From positions 24,520,476-24,584,475 of the forward strand of contig OZ059894.1 of the NCBI GenBank assembly GCA_964057225.1: a stretch of 64,000 nucleotides of DNA. The letters are read 5' to 3'. Below are positions 50,837 through 64,000 of the stretch, piece by piece. This DNA is from Auanema rhodensis. Its lineage: Eukaryota; Nematoda; Chromadorea; Rhabditida; Rhabditidae. The position numbers and the translations under genes were made by a program. The notes beneath the pieces are model-generated. The model was not told the DNA's origin. It worked only from the letters and a program-made list of their open reading frames with translations, and searched no databases. Each line of letters starts with the position of its first letter. Position 1 is the stretch's first letter.

Positions 50837-53800
50837 TTGATATTGGTTCATGGTAACCATGACTTTGAAATTTACGTGAACTTTAATTTATGCTAATTAA
50901 ATGTACACGTGATGTGCACTTGGTATGTATTTCGCTTCACGTGAAAGATAAAGAGATGCGGTTTTCAAAATTAGATTCCCCATGTCCATATTAGTCTAAA
51001 AACAAATTTTTATTGATATTGGTTCATGGTAACCATGACTTTGAAATTTACGTGAACTTTAATTTATGCTAATTAAATGTACACGTGATGTGCACTTGGT
51101 ATGTAACTCGCTTCACGTGAAAGATAAAGAGATGCGGTTTTCAAAATTTGATTCCCCATGTCCATATTAGTCTAAAAACAAATTTTTATTGATATTGGTG
51201 CATGGTAACCATGACTTTGAAATTTACGTGAACTTTAATTTATGCTAATTAAATGTACACGTGATGTGCACTTGGTATGTAACTCGCTTCACGTGAAAGA
51301 TAAAGAGATGCGGTTTTCAAAATTAGATTCCCCATGTTCATATTAGTCTAAAAACAAATTTTTATTGATATTGGTGCATGGTAACCATGACTTTGAAATT
51401 TACGTGAACTTTAATTTATGCTAATTAAATGTACACGTGATGTGCACTTGGTATGTAACTCGCTTCACGTGAGAGATAAAGAGATGCGGTTTTCAAAATT
51501 AGATTCCCCATGTCCATATTAGTCTAAAAACAAATTTTTATTGATATTGGTGCCTGGTAACCATGACTTTGAAATTTACGTGAACTTTAATTTATGCTAA
51601 ATAAATGTACACGTGATGTGCACTTGGTATGTAACTCGCTTCACGTGAAAGATAAAGAGATGCGGTTTTCAAAATTAGATTCCCCATGTCCATATTAGTC
51701 TAAAAACAAATTTTTATTGATATTGGTGCATGGTAACCATGACTTTGAAATTTACGTGAACTTTAATTTATGCTAAATAAATGTACACGTGATGTGCACT
51801 TGGTATGTAACTCGCTTCACGTGAAAGATAAAGTGATGCGGTTTTCAAAATTAGATTCCCCATGTCCATATTAGTCTAAAAACAAATTTTTATTGATATT
51901 GGTGCCTGGTAACCATGACTTTGAAATTTACGTGAACTTTAATTTATGCTAAATAAATGTACACGTGATGTGCACTTGGTATGTAACTCGCTTCACGTGA
52001 AAGATAAAGTGATGCGGTTTTCAAAATTAGATTCCCCATGTCCATATTAGTCTAAAAACAAATTTTTATTGATATTGGTTCATGGTAACCATGACTTTGA
52101 AATTTACGTGAACTTTAATTTATGCTAATTAAATGTACACGTGATGTGCACTTGGTATGTATTTCGCTTCACGTGAAAGATAAAGAGATGCGGTTTTCAA
52201 AATTAGATTCCCCATGTCCATATTAGTCTAAAAACAAATTTTTATTGATATTGGTTCATGGTAACCATGACTTTGAAATTTACGTGAACTTTAATTTATG
52301 CTAATTAAATGTACACGTGATGTGCACTTGGTATGTAACTCGCTTCACGTGAAAGATAAAGAGATGCGGTTTTCAAAATTTGATTCCCCATGTCCATATT
52401 AGTCTAAAAACAAATTTTTATTGATATTGGTGCATGGTAACCATGACTTTGAAATTTACGTGAACTTTAATTTATGCTAATTAAATGTACACGTGATGTG
52501 CACTTGGTATGTAACTCGCTTCACGTGAAAGATAAAGTGATGCGGTTTTCAAAATTAGATTCCCCATGTCCATATTAGTCTAAAAACAAATTTTTATTGA
52601 TATTGGTTCATGGTAACCATGACTTTGAAATTTACGTGAACTTTAATTTATGCTAATTAAATGTACACGTGATGTGCACTTGGTATGTATTTCGCTTCAC
52701 GTGAAAGATAAAGAGATGCGGTTTTCAAAATTAGATTCCCCATGTCCATATTAGTCTAAAAACAAATTTTTATTGATATTGGTTCATGGTAACCATGACT
52801 TTGAAATTTACGTGAACTTTAATTTATGCTAATTAAATGTACACGTGATGTGCACTTGGTATGTAACTCGCTTCACGTGAAAGATAAAGAGATGCGGTTT
52901 TCAAAATTTGATTCCCCATGTCCATATTAGTCTAAAAACAAATTTTTATTGATATTGGTGCATGGTAACCATGACTTTGAAATTTACGTGAACTTTAATT
53001 TATGCTAATTAAATGTACACGTGATGTGCACTTGGTATGTAACTCGCTTCACGTGAAAGATAAAGAGATGCGGTTTTCAAAATTAGATTCCCCATGTTCA
53101 TATTAGTCTAAAAACAAATTTTTATTGATATTGGTGCATGGTAACCATGACTTTGAAATTTACGTGAACTTTAATTTATGCTAATTAAATGTACACGTGA
53201 TGTGCACTTGGTATGTAACTCGCTTCACGTGAGAGATAAAGAGATGCGGTTTTCAAAATTAGATTCCCCATGTCCATATTAGTCTAAAAACAAATTTTTA
53301 TTGATATTGGTGCCTGGTAACCATGACTTTGAAATTTACGTGAACTTTAATTTATGCTAAATAAATGTACACGTGATGTGCACTTGGTATGTAACTCGCT
53401 TCACGTGAAAGATAAAGAGATGCGGTTTTCAAAATTAGATTCCCCATGTCCATATTAGTCTAAAAACAAATTTTTATTGATATTGGTGCATGGTAACCAT
53501 GACTTTGAAATTTACGTGAACTTTAATTTATGCTAAATAAATGTACACGTGATGTGCACTTGGTATGTAACTCGCTTCACGTGAAAGATAAAGTGATGCG
53601 GTTTTCAAAATTAGATTCCCCATGTCCATATTAGTCTAAAAACAAATTTTTATTGATATTGGTGCCTGGTAACCATGACTTTGAAATTTACGTGAACTTT
53701 AATTTATGCTAAATAAATGTACACGTGATGTGCACTTGGTATGTAACTCGCTTCACGTGAAAGATAAAGTGATGCGGTTTTCAAAATTAGATTCCCCATG

Positions 53801-54180
53801 TCCATATTAGTCTAAAAACAAATTTTTATTGATATTGGTTCATGGTAACCATGACTTTGAAATTTACGTGAACTTTAATTTATGCTAATTAAATGTACAC
53901 GTGATGTGCACTTGGTATGTATTTCGCTTCACGTGAAAGATAAAGAGATGCGGTTTTCAAAATTAGATTCCCCATGTCCATATTAGTCTAAAAACAAATT
54001 TTTATTGATATTGGTTCATGGTAACCATGACTTTGAAATTTACGTGAACTTTAATTTATGCTAATTAAATGTACACGTGATGTGCACTTGGTATGTAACT
54101 CGCTTCACGTGAAAGATAAAGAGATGCGGTTTTCAAAATTTGATTCCCCATGTCCATATTAGTCTAAAAACAAATTTTTA
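50837..54180. repeat. 10-monomer HOR (1,760 bp), second copy nine monomers
   Basis: Copy 1 (50837-52596): C, 137T, 150T, 109G (GTGAGAGATAAAG), GCCTGG with 61A only, B, GCCTGG with B, C, 137T, 118T. Copy 2 (52597-54180) repeats the first nine; the tenth is replaced by 150T. The string C, 137T, 150T, 109G thus appears three times (50837, 52597, 53829). The GCCTGG heads at 50671, 51551, 51903, 53311 and 53663 occur only here. Confidence 0.92.
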
Positions 54181-57100
54181 TTGATATTGGTGCATGGTAA
54201 CCATGACTTTGAAATTTACGTGAACTTTAATTTATGCTAATTAAATGTACACGTGATGTGCACTTGGTATGTAACTCGCTTCACGTGAAAGATAAAGAGA
54301 TGCGGTTTTCAAAATTAGATTCCCCATGTTCATATTAGTCTAAAAACAAATTTTTATTGATATTGGTGCATGGTAACCATGACTTTGAAATTTACGTGAA
54401 CTTTAATTTATGCTAATTAAATGTACACGTGATGTGCACTTGGTATGTAACTCGCTTCACGTGAGAGATAAAGAGATGCGGTTTTCAAAATTAGATTCCC
54501 CATGTCCATATTAGTCTAAAAACAAATTTTTATTGATATTGGTTCATGATAACCATGACTTTGAAATTTACGTGAACTTTAATTTATGCTATTTAAATGT
54601 ACACGTGATGTGCACTTGGTATGTAACTCGCTTCACGTGAAAGATAAAGAGATGCGGTTTTCAAAATTAGATTCCCCATGTCCATATTAGTCTAAAAACA
54701 AATTTTTATTGATATTGGTGCATGGTAACCATGACTTTGAAATTTACGTGAACTTTAATTTATGCTAAATAAATGTACACGTGATGTGCACTTGGTATGT
54801 AACTCGCTTCACGTGAAAGATAAAGTGATGCGGTTTTCAAAATTAGATTCCCCATGTCCATATTAGTCTAAAAACAAATTTTTATTGATATTGGTTCATG
54901 GTAACCATGACTTTGAAATTTACGTGAACTTTAATTTATGCTAATTAAATGTACACGTGATGTGCACTTGGTATGTATTTCGCTTCACGTGAAAGATAAA
55001 GAGATGCGGTTTTCAAAATTTGATTCCCCATGTCCATATTAGTCTAAAAACAAATTTTTATTGATATTGGTGCATGGTAACCATGACTTTGAAATTTACG
55101 TGAACTTTAATTTATGCTAATTAAATGTACACGTGATGTGCACTTGGTATGTAACTCGCTTCACGTGAAAGATAAAGAGATGCGGTTTTCAAAATTAGAT
55201 TCCCCATGTCCATATTAGTCTAAAAACAAATTGTTATTGATATTGGTGCATGGTAACCATGACTTTGAAATTTACGTGAACTTTAATTTATGCTAAATAA
55301 ATGTACACGTGATGTGCACTTGGTATGTAACTCGCTTCACGTGAAAGATAAAGTGATGCGGTTTTCAAAATTAGATTCCCCATGTCCATATTAGTCTAAA
55401 AACAAATTTTTATTGATATTGGTTCATGGTAACCATGACTTTGAAATTTACGTGAACTTTAATTTATGCTAATTAAATGTACACGTGATGTGCACTTGGT
55501 ATGTATTTCGCTTCACGTGAAAGATAAAGAGATGCGGTTTTCAAAATTAGATTCCCCATGTCCATATTAGTCTAAAAACAAATTGTTATTGATATGGGTG
55601 CATGGTAACCATGACTTTGAAATTTACGTGAACTTTAATTTATGCTAATTAAATGTACACGTGATGTGCACTTGGTATGTAACTCGCTTCACGTGAAAGA
55701 TAAAGAGATGCGGTTTTCAAAATTAGATTCCCCATGTCCATATTAGTCTAAAAACAAATTTTTATTGATATTGGTGCATGGTAACCATGACTTTGAAATT
55801 TACGTGAACTTTAATTTATGCTAAATAAATGTACACGTGATGTGCACTTGGTATGTAACTCGCTTCACGTGAAAGATAAAGTGATGCGGTTTTCAAAATT
55901 AGATTCCCCATGTCCATATTAGTCTAAAAACAAATTTTTATTGATATTGGTGCATGGTAACCATGACTTTGAAATTTACGTGAACTTTAATTTATGCTAA
56001 TTAAATGTACACGTGATGTGCACTTGGTATGTAACTCGCTTCACGTGAAAGATAAAGAGATGCGGTTTTCAAAATTAGATTCCCCATGTCCATATTAGTC
56101 TAAAAACAAATTTTTATTGATATTGGTGCATGGTAACCATGACTTTGAAATTTACGTGAACTTTAATTTATGCTAAATAAATGTACACGTGATGTGCACT
56201 TGGTATGTAACTCGCTTCACGTGAAAGATAAAGTGATGCGGTTTTCAAAATTAGATTCCCCATGTCCATATTAGTCTAAAAACAAATTTTTATTGATATT
56301 GGTGCATGGTAACCATGACTTTGAAATTTACGTGAACTTTAATTTATGCTAAATAAATGTACACGTGATGTGCACTTGGTATGTAACTCGCTTCACGTGA
56401 AAGATAAAGTGATGCGGTTTTCAAAATTAGATTCCCCATGTCCATATTAGTCTAAAAACAAATTTTTATTGATATTGGTGCATGGTAACCATGACTTTGA
56501 AATTTACGTGAACTTTAATTTATGCTAATTAAATGTACACGTGATGTGCACTTGGTATGTAACTCGCTTCACGTGAAAGATAAAGAGATGCGGTTTTCAA
56601 AATTAGATTCCCCATGTCCATATTAGTCTAAAAACAAATTTTTATTGATATTGGTTCATGATAACCATGACTTTGAAATTTACGTGAACTTTAATTTATG
56701 CTAATTAAATGTACACGTGATGTGCACTTGGTATGTAACTCGCTTCACGTGTAAGATAAAGAGATGCGGTTTTCAAAATTAGATTCCCCATGTCCATATT
56801 AGTCTAAAAACAAATTTTTATTGATATTGGTGCATGGTAACCATGACTTTGAAATTTACGTGAACTTTAATTTATGCTAAATAAATGTACACGTGATGTG
56901 CACTTGGTATGTAACTCGCTTCACGTGAAAGATAAAGTGATGCGGTTTTCAAAATTAGATTCCCCATGTCCATATTAGTCTAAAAACAAATTTTTATTGA
57001 TATTGGTGCATGGTAACCATGACTTTGAAATTTACGTGAACTTTAATTTATGCTAATTAAATGTACACGTGATGTGCACTTGGTATGTAACTCGCTTCAC

Positions 57101-60100
57101 GTGAAAGATAAAGAGATGCGGTTTTCAAAATTAGATTCCCCATGTCCATATTAGTCTAAAAACAAATTTTTATTGATATTGGTTCTTGGTAACCATGACT
57201 TTGAAATTTACGTGAACTTTAATTTATGCTAATTAAATGTACACGTGATGTGCACTTGGTATGTAACTCGCTTCACGTGAAAGATAAAGAGATGCGGTTT
57301 TCAAAATTAGATTCCCCATGTCCATATTAGTCTAAAAACAAATTTTTATTGATATTGGTTCATGGTAACCATGACTTTGAAATTTACGTGAACTTTAATT
57401 TATGCTAATTAAATGTACACGTGATGTGCACTTGGTATGTATTTCGCTTCACGTGAAAGATAAAGAGATGCGGTTTTCAAAATTAGATTCCCCATGTCCA
57501 TATTAGTCTAAAAACAAATTTTTATTGATATTGGTTCATGGTAACCATGACTTTGAAATTTACGTGAACTTTAATTTATGCTAATTAAATGTACACGTGA
57601 TGTGCACTTGGTATGTATTTCGCTTCACGTGAAAGATAAAGAGATGCGGTTTTCAAAATTAGATTCCCCATGTCCATATTAGTCTAAAAACAAATTTTTA
57701 TTGATATTGGTTCATGGTAACCATGACTTTGAAATTTACGTGAACTTTAATTTATGCTAATTAAATGTACACGTGATGTGCACTTGGTATGTATTTCGCT
57801 TCACGTGAAAGATAAAGAGATGCGGTTTTCAAAATTAGATTCCCCATGTCCATATTAGTCTAAAAACAAATTGTTATTGATATGGGTGCATGGTAACCAT
57901 GACTTTGAAATTTACGTGAACTTTAATTTATGCTAATTAAATGTACACGTGATGTGCACTTGGTATGTAACTCGCTTCACGTGAAAGATAAAGAGATGCG
58001 GTTTTCAAAATTAGATTTCCCATGTCCATATTAGTCTAAAAACAAATTTTTATTGATATTGGTTCATGGTAACCATGACTTTGAAATTTACGTGAACTTT
58101 AATTTATGCTAATTAAATGTACACGTGATGTGCACTTGGTATGTAACTCGCTTCACGTGAAAGATAAAGAGATGCGGTTTTCAAAATTTGATTCCCCATG
58201 TCCATATTAGTCTAAAAACAAATTTTTATTGATATTGGTGCATGGTAACCATGACTTTGAAATTTACGTGAACTTTAATTTATGCTAATTAAATGTACAC
58301 GTGATGTGCACTTGGTATGTAACTCGCTTCACGTGAAAGATAAAGAGATGCGGTTCTCAAAATTAGATTCCCCATGTCCATATTAGTCTAAAAACAAATT
58401 TTTATTGATATTGGTTCATGATAACCATGACTTTGAAATTTACGTGAACTTTAATTTATGCTAATTAAATGTACACGTGATGTGCACTTGGTATGTAACT
58501 CGCTTCACGTGTAAGATAAAGAGATGCGGTTTTCAAAATTAGATTCCCCATGTCCATATTAGTCTAAAAACAAATTTTTATTGATATTGGTGCATGGTAA
58601 CCATGACTTTGAAATTTACGTGAACTTTAATTTATGCTAAATAAATGTACACGTGATGTGCACTTGGTATGTAACTCGCTTCACGTGAAAGATAAAGTGA
58701 TGCGGTTTTCAAAATTAGATTCCCCATGTCCATATTAGTCTAAAAACAAATTTTTATTGATATTGGTGCATGGTAACCATGACTTTGAAATTTACGTGAA
58801 CTTTAATTTATGCTAATTAAATGTACACGTGATGTGCACTTGGTATGTAACTCGCTTCACGTGAAAGATAAAGAGATGCGGTTTTCAAAATTAGATTCCC
58901 CATGTCCATATTAGTCTAAAAACAAATTTTTATTGATATTGGTTCATGGTAACCATGACTTTGAAATTTACGTGAACTTTAATTTATGCTAATTAAATGT
59001 ACACGTGATGTGCACTTGGTATGTAACTCGCTTCACGTGAAAGATAAAGAGATGCGGTTTTCAAAATTTGATTTCCCATGTCCATATTAGTCTAGAAACA
59101 AACTTTTATTGATATTGGTTCATGGTAACCATGACTTTGAAATTTACGTGAACTTTAATTTATGCTAATTAAATGTACACGTGATGTGCACTTGGTATGT
59201 AACTCGCTTCACGTGAAAGATAAAGAGATGCGGTTTTCAAAATTAGATTCCCCATGTTCATATTAGTCTAAAAACAAATTTTTATTGATATTGGTGCATG
59301 GTAACCATGACTTTGAAATTTACGTGAACTTTAATTTATGCTAATTAAATGTACACGTGATGTGCACTTGGTATGTAACTCGCTTCACGTGAAAGATAAA
59401 GTGATGCGGTTTTCAAAATTAGATTCCCCATGTCCATATTAGTCTAAAAACAAATTTTTATTGATATTGGTTCATGGTAACCATGACTTTGAAATTTACG
59501 TGAACTTTAATTTATGCTAATTAAATGTACACGTGATGTGCACTTGGTATGTAACTCGCTTCACGTGAAAGATAAAGAGATGCGGTTTTCAAAATTTGAT
59601 TCCCCATGTCCATATTAGTCTAAAAACAAATTTTTATTGATATTGGTTCATGGTAACCATGACTTTGAAATTTACGTGAACTTTAATTTATGCTAATTAA
59701 ATGTACACGTGATGTGCACTTGGTATGTAACTCGCTTCACGTGAAAGATAAAGAGATGCGGTTTTTAAAATTAGATTCCCCATGTCCATATTAGTCTAAA
59801 AACAAATTTTTATTGATATTGGTTCTTGGTAACCATGACTTTGAAATTTACGTGAACTTTAATTTATGCTAATTAAATGTACACGTGATGTGCACTTGGT
59901 ATGTAACTCGCTTCACGTGAAAGATAAAGAGATGCGGTTTTCAAAATTAGATTCCCCATGTCCATATTAGTCTAAAAACAAATTTTTATTGATATTGGTT
60001 CATGGTAACCATGACTTTGAAATTTACGTGAACTTTAATTTATGCTAATTAAATGTACACGTGATGTGCACTTGGTATGTATTTCGCTTCACGTGAAAGA

Positions 60101-63100
60101 TAAAGAGATGCGGTTTTCAAAATTAGATTCCCCATGTCCATATTAGTCTAAAAACAAATTTTTATTGATATTGGTTCATGGTAACCATGACTTTGAAATT
60201 TACGTGAACTTTAATTTATGCTAATTAAATGTACACGTGATGTGCACTTGGTATGTATTTCGCTTCACGTGAAAGATAAAGAGATGCGGTTTTCAAAATT
60301 AGATTCCCCATGTCCATATTAGTCTAAAAACAAATTTTTATTGATATTGGTTCATGGTAACCATGACTTTGAAATTTACGTGAACTTTAATTTATGCTAA
60401 TTAAATGTACACGTGATGTGCACTTGGTATGTATTTCGCTTCACGTGAAAGATAAAGAGATGCGGTTTTCAAAATTAGATTCCCCATGTCCATATTAGTC
60501 TAAAAACAAATTGTTATTGATATGGGTGCATGGTAACCATGACTTTGAAATTTACGTGAACTTTAATTTATGCTAATTAAATGTACACGTGATGTGCACT
60601 TGGTATGTAACTCGCTTCACGTGAAAGATAAAGAGATGCGGTTTTCAAAATTAGATTTCCCATGTCCATATTAGTCTAAAAACAAATTTTTATTGATATT
60701 GGTTCATGGTAACCATGACTTTGAAATTTACGTGAACTTTAATTTATGCTAATTAAATGTACACGTGATGTGCACTTGGTATGTAACTCGCTTCACGTGA
60801 AAGATAAAGAGATGCGGTTTTCAAAATTTGATTCCCCATGTCCATATTAGTCTAAAAACAAATTTTTATTGATATTGGTGCATGGTAACCATGACTTTGA
60901 AATTTACGTGAACTTTAATTTATGCTAATTAAATGTACACGTGATGTGCACTTGGTATGTAACTCGCTTCACGTGAAAGATAAAGAGATGCGGTTCTCAA
61001 AATTAGATTCCCCATGTCCATATTAGTCTAAAAACAAATTTTTATTGATATTGGTTCATGATAACCATGACTTTGAAATTTACGTGAACTTTAATTTATG
61101 CTAATTAAATGTACACGTGATGTGCACTTGGTATGTAACTCGCTTCACGTGTAAGATAAAGAGATGCGGTTTTCAAAATTAGATTCCCCATGTCCATATT
61201 AGTCTAAAAACAAATTTTTATTGATATTGGTGCATGGTAACCATGACTTTGAAATTTACGTGAACTTTAATTTATGCTAAATAAATGTACACGTGATGTG
61301 CACTTGGTATGTAACTCGCTTCACGTGAAAGATAAAGTGATGCGGTTTTCAAAATTAGATTCCCCATGTCCATATTAGTCTAAAAACAAATTTTTATTGA
61401 TATTGGTGCATGGTAACCATGACTTTGAAATTTACGTGAACTTTAATTTATGCTAATTAAATGTACACGTGATGTGCACTTGGTATGTAACTCGCTTCAC
61501 GTGAAAGATAAAGAGATGCGGTTTTCAAAATTAGATTCCCCATGTCCATATTAGTCTAAAAACAAATTTTTATTGATATTGGTTCATGGTAACCATGACT
61601 TTGAAATTTACGTGAACTTTAATTTATGCTAATTAAATGTACACGTGATGTGCACTTGGTATGTAACTCGCTTCACGTGAAAGATAAAGAGATGCGGTTT
61701 TCAAAATTTGATTTCCCATGTCCATATTAGTCTAGAAACAAACTTTTATTGATATTGGTTCATGGTAACCATGACTTTGAAATTTACGTGAACTTTAATT
61801 TATGCTAATTAAATGTACACGTGATGTGCACTTGGTATGTAACTCGCTTCACGTGAAAGATAAAGAGATGCGGTTTTCAAAATTAGATTCCCCATGTTCA
61901 TATTAGTCTAAAAACAAATTTTTATTGATATTGGTGCATGGTAACCATGACTTTGAAATTTACGTGAACTTTAATTTATGCTAATTAAATGTACACGTGA
62001 TGTGCACTTGGTATGTAACTCGCTTCACGTGAAAGATAAAGTGATGCGGTTTTCAAAATTAGATTCCCCATGTCCATATTAGTCTAAAAACAAATTTTTA
62101 TTGATATTGGTTCATGGTAACCATGACTTTGAAATTTACGTGAACTTTAATTTATGCTAATTAAATGTACACGTGATGTGCACTTGGTATGTAACTCGCT
62201 TCACGTGAAAGATAAAGAGATGCGGTTTTCAAAATTTGATTCCCCATGTCCATATTAGTCTAAAAACAAATTTTTATTGATATTGGTTCATGGTAACCAT
62301 GACTTTGAAATTTACGTGAACTTTAATTTATGCTAATTAAATGTACACGTGATGTGCACTTGGTATGTAACTCGCTTCACGTGAAAGATAAAGAGATGCG
62401 GTTTTTAAAATTAGATTCCCCATGTCCATATTAGTCTAAAAACAAATTTTTATTGATATTGGTTCATGGTAACCATGACTTTGAAATTTACGTGAACTTT
62501 AATTTATGCTAATTAAATGTACACGTGATGTGCACTTGGTATGTAACTCGCTTCACGTGAAAGATAAAGAGATGCGGTTTTCAAAATTTGATTCCCCATG
62601 TCCATATTAGTCTAAAAATAAATTTTTATTGATATTGGTTCATGGTAACCATGACTTTGAAATTTACGTGAACTTTAATTTATGCTAATTAAATGTACAC
62701 GTGATGTGCACTTGGTATGTAACTCGCTTCACGTGTAAGATAAAGAGATGCGGTTTTCAAAATTTGATTCCCCATGTCCATATTAGTCTAAAAACAAATT
62801 TTTATTGATATTGGTGCATGGTAACCATGACTTTGAAATTTACGTGAACTTTAATTTATGCTAAATAAATGTACACGTGATGTGCACTTGGTATGTAACT
62901 CGCTTCACGTGAAAGATAAAGAGATGCGGTTCTCAAAATTAGATTTCCCATGTCCATATTAGTCTAAAAACAAATTTTTATTGATATTGGTTCATGGTAA
63001 CCATGACTTTGAAATTTACGTGAACTTTAATTTATGCTAATTAAATGTACACGTGATGTGCACTTGGTATGTAACTCGCTTCACGTGAAAGATAAAGAGA

Positions 63101-63684
63101 TGCGGTTTTCAAAATTTGATTCCCCATGTCCATATTAGTCTCAAAACAAATTTTCATTGATATTGGTGCATGGTAACCATGACTTTGAAATTTACGTGAA
63201 CTTTAATTTATGCTAATTAAATGTACACGTGATGTGCACTTGGTATGTAACTCGCTTCACGTGAAAGATAAAGAGATGCGGTTTTCAAAATTAGATTCCC
63301 CATGTCCATATTAGTCTAAAAACAAATTTTTATTGATATTGGTTCATGATAACCATGACTTTGAAATTTACGTGAACTTTAATTTATGCTAATTAAATGT
63401 ACACGTGATGTGCACTTGGTATGTAACTCGCTTCACGTGTAAGATAAAGAGATGCGGTTTTCAAAATTAGATTCCCCATGTCCATATTAGTCTAAAAACA
63501 AATTTTTATTGATATTGGTGCATGGTAACCATGACTTTGAAATTTACGTGAACTTTAATTTATGCTAAATAAATGTACACGTGATGTGCACTTGGTATGT
63601 AACTCGCTTCACGTGAAAGATAAAGTGATGCGGTTTTCAAAATTAGATTCCCCATGTCCATATTAGTCTAAAAACAAATTTTTA
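53829..63684. repeat. Segmental duplication, expanded copy (56 monomers)
   Basis: This is the longer partner of 34821-42212: same monomer order, minus one monomer in the dimer run near 56.3 kb, plus one extra 15-mer (59813-62452 or its neighbour). 42 - 1 + 15 = 56 monomers accounts exactly for 9,856 bp. It overlaps the end of the 10-mer HOR, whose C and 137T monomers form its start. A small private change, TAAAAATAAAT near 62615, distinguishes it from the short copy. Confidence 0.92.
57173..62452. repeat. Tandem pair of the 15-monomer HOR (2 x 2,640 bp)
   Basis: Copies are 57173-59812 and 59813-62452. TTCTTGG (57183, 59823), TCTAGAAACAAAC (59091, 61731) and TTTTTAAAATT (near 59763, 62403) each recur at exactly 2,640 bp. 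I saw no difference between the two copies in marker positions, so this is a candidate for the youngest expansion in the window. The third copy at 38341 shows the unit existed before the tandem event. Confidence 0.93.
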
Positions 63685-64000
63685 TTAATATTGGTGCATG
63701 GTAACCATGACTTTGAAATTTACGTGAACTTTAATTTATGCTAATTAAATGTACACGTGATGTGCACTTGGTATGTAACTCGCTTCACGTGAAAGATAAA
63801 GAGATGCGGTTTTCAAAATTAGATTCCCCATGTCCATATTAGTCTAAAAACAAATTTTTATTGATATTGGTTCATGGTAACCATGACTTTGAAATTTACG
63901 TGAACTTTAATTTATGCTAATTAAATGTACACGTGATGTGCACTTGGTATGTAACTCGCTTCACGTGAAAGATAAAGAGATGCGGTTTTCAAAATTAGAT
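63685..64000. repeat. Last full monomer and 140-bp partial monomer
   Basis: The monomer at 63685 begins TTAATATTGG (3A, unique) and is otherwise plain. It departs here from the segmental-duplication order (the left partner has T-head with 150T). The final 140 bp from 63861 are a T-head plain monomer cut by the window edge at position 140; the array plainly continues. Confidence 0.95.

Larger units (their letters stand above)
1..64000. repeat. 176-bp satellite DNA array filling the whole window
   Basis: The same monomer repeats head to tail in one orientation from the first to the last base. The composition is 11 full monomers (1-1936), a deleted two-monomer unit (1937-2260), 350 full monomers (2261-63860) and 140 bp of another. 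Neighbours differ at a handful of positions, almost all substitutions. No non-satellite base was seen, so both array edges lie outside and the true array exceeds 64 kb. Stops occur in every frame and 176 is not a multiple of 3, so no reading frame runs from monomer to monomer. Length, AT-richness, monotony and HORs are what centromeric or pericentromeric satellites show. That role is inferred; no kinetochore chromatin data are available. I do not recognise the family. Confidence 0.98.

Noticed and set aside
1-64000. CRISPR array
   Set aside because: Repeats are contiguous and 176 bp with no unique spacers and no cas genes.
1-64000. rRNA, tRNA or 5S tandem genes
   Set aside because: The monomer has no recognisable rRNA segment, tRNA arms or pol III A/B boxes.
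1-64000. Transposable element insertions or telomere repeats inside the array
   Set aside because: Register is unbroken from 2261 to the end and no foreign sequence, target-site duplication or short telomere-type repeat was seen.
1-64000. Known satellites: primate alpha (171 bp), Arabidopsis CEN178/180, Brassica CentBr (176 bp)
   Set aside because: Only length is similar; the sequence does not resemble those I remember. A database comparison could overturn this.

Overview
The whole 64,000-base window is one uninterrupted tandem satellite array. It holds about 364 head-to-tail copies of an AT-rich monomer (consensus 176 bp, about 32% GC by my count). There is no unique sequence, gene, RNA gene, transposable element or array edge. 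An array of at least 64 kb with a roughly nucleosome-sized unit, near-identical neighbours and higher-order repeats (HORs) is typical of centromeric or pericentromeric heterochromatin in a eukaryote. I cannot name the species. From memory the monomer does not match primate alpha satellite, the Arabidopsis 178/180-bp repeat, or Brassica CentBr (which shares the 176-bp length); a plant or animal host is equally possible.

Coordinates follow a fixed register. Monomers start at 1, 177, ... 1937. A single 28-bp deletion at 2094/2095 shifts the phase, and from 2261 on monomers start at 2261 + 176n. That register holds for 350 consecutive monomers to 63860, followed by a 140-bp partial copy. In-monomer positions below count the first base of TTGATATTGG as 1.

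Diagnostic variants are: B (61A+118T); C (94T,95T); D (45T,54T,97A); E (17A,73T,108T); F (97T,142T); 137T; 13A; 23G; 173G, often followed by 8G in the next monomer; and rare private changes. They split the array into zones. Zone 1 (1-5780) is mostly basal monomers plus a duplicated 6-mer. Zone 2 (5781-27604) is a mosaic of two recurring cassettes (880 and 704 bp) with 7-mer, 8-mer, 10-mer and 12-mer duplications; it alone carries D. Zone 3 (27605-30420) is a tandem pair of a 1,408-bp 8-mer. Zone 4 (30421-42212) is where 137T first appears. Zone 5 (42213-47668) lacks B, C and 173G and has its own rare variants and shrinking 5-, 4- and 3-mer repeats. Zone 6 (47669-64000) is a rearranged, expanded copy of zone 4, including a tandem 15-mer duplication.

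There is no pathway or operon here. What can be read is array evolution (unequal exchange, nested duplication, gene conversion) and the conserved architecture of the monomer: three ACGT-core sites about three helical turns apart, a 13-15-bp dyad and A/T tracts. These are candidate protein-binding or nucleosome-positioning features.
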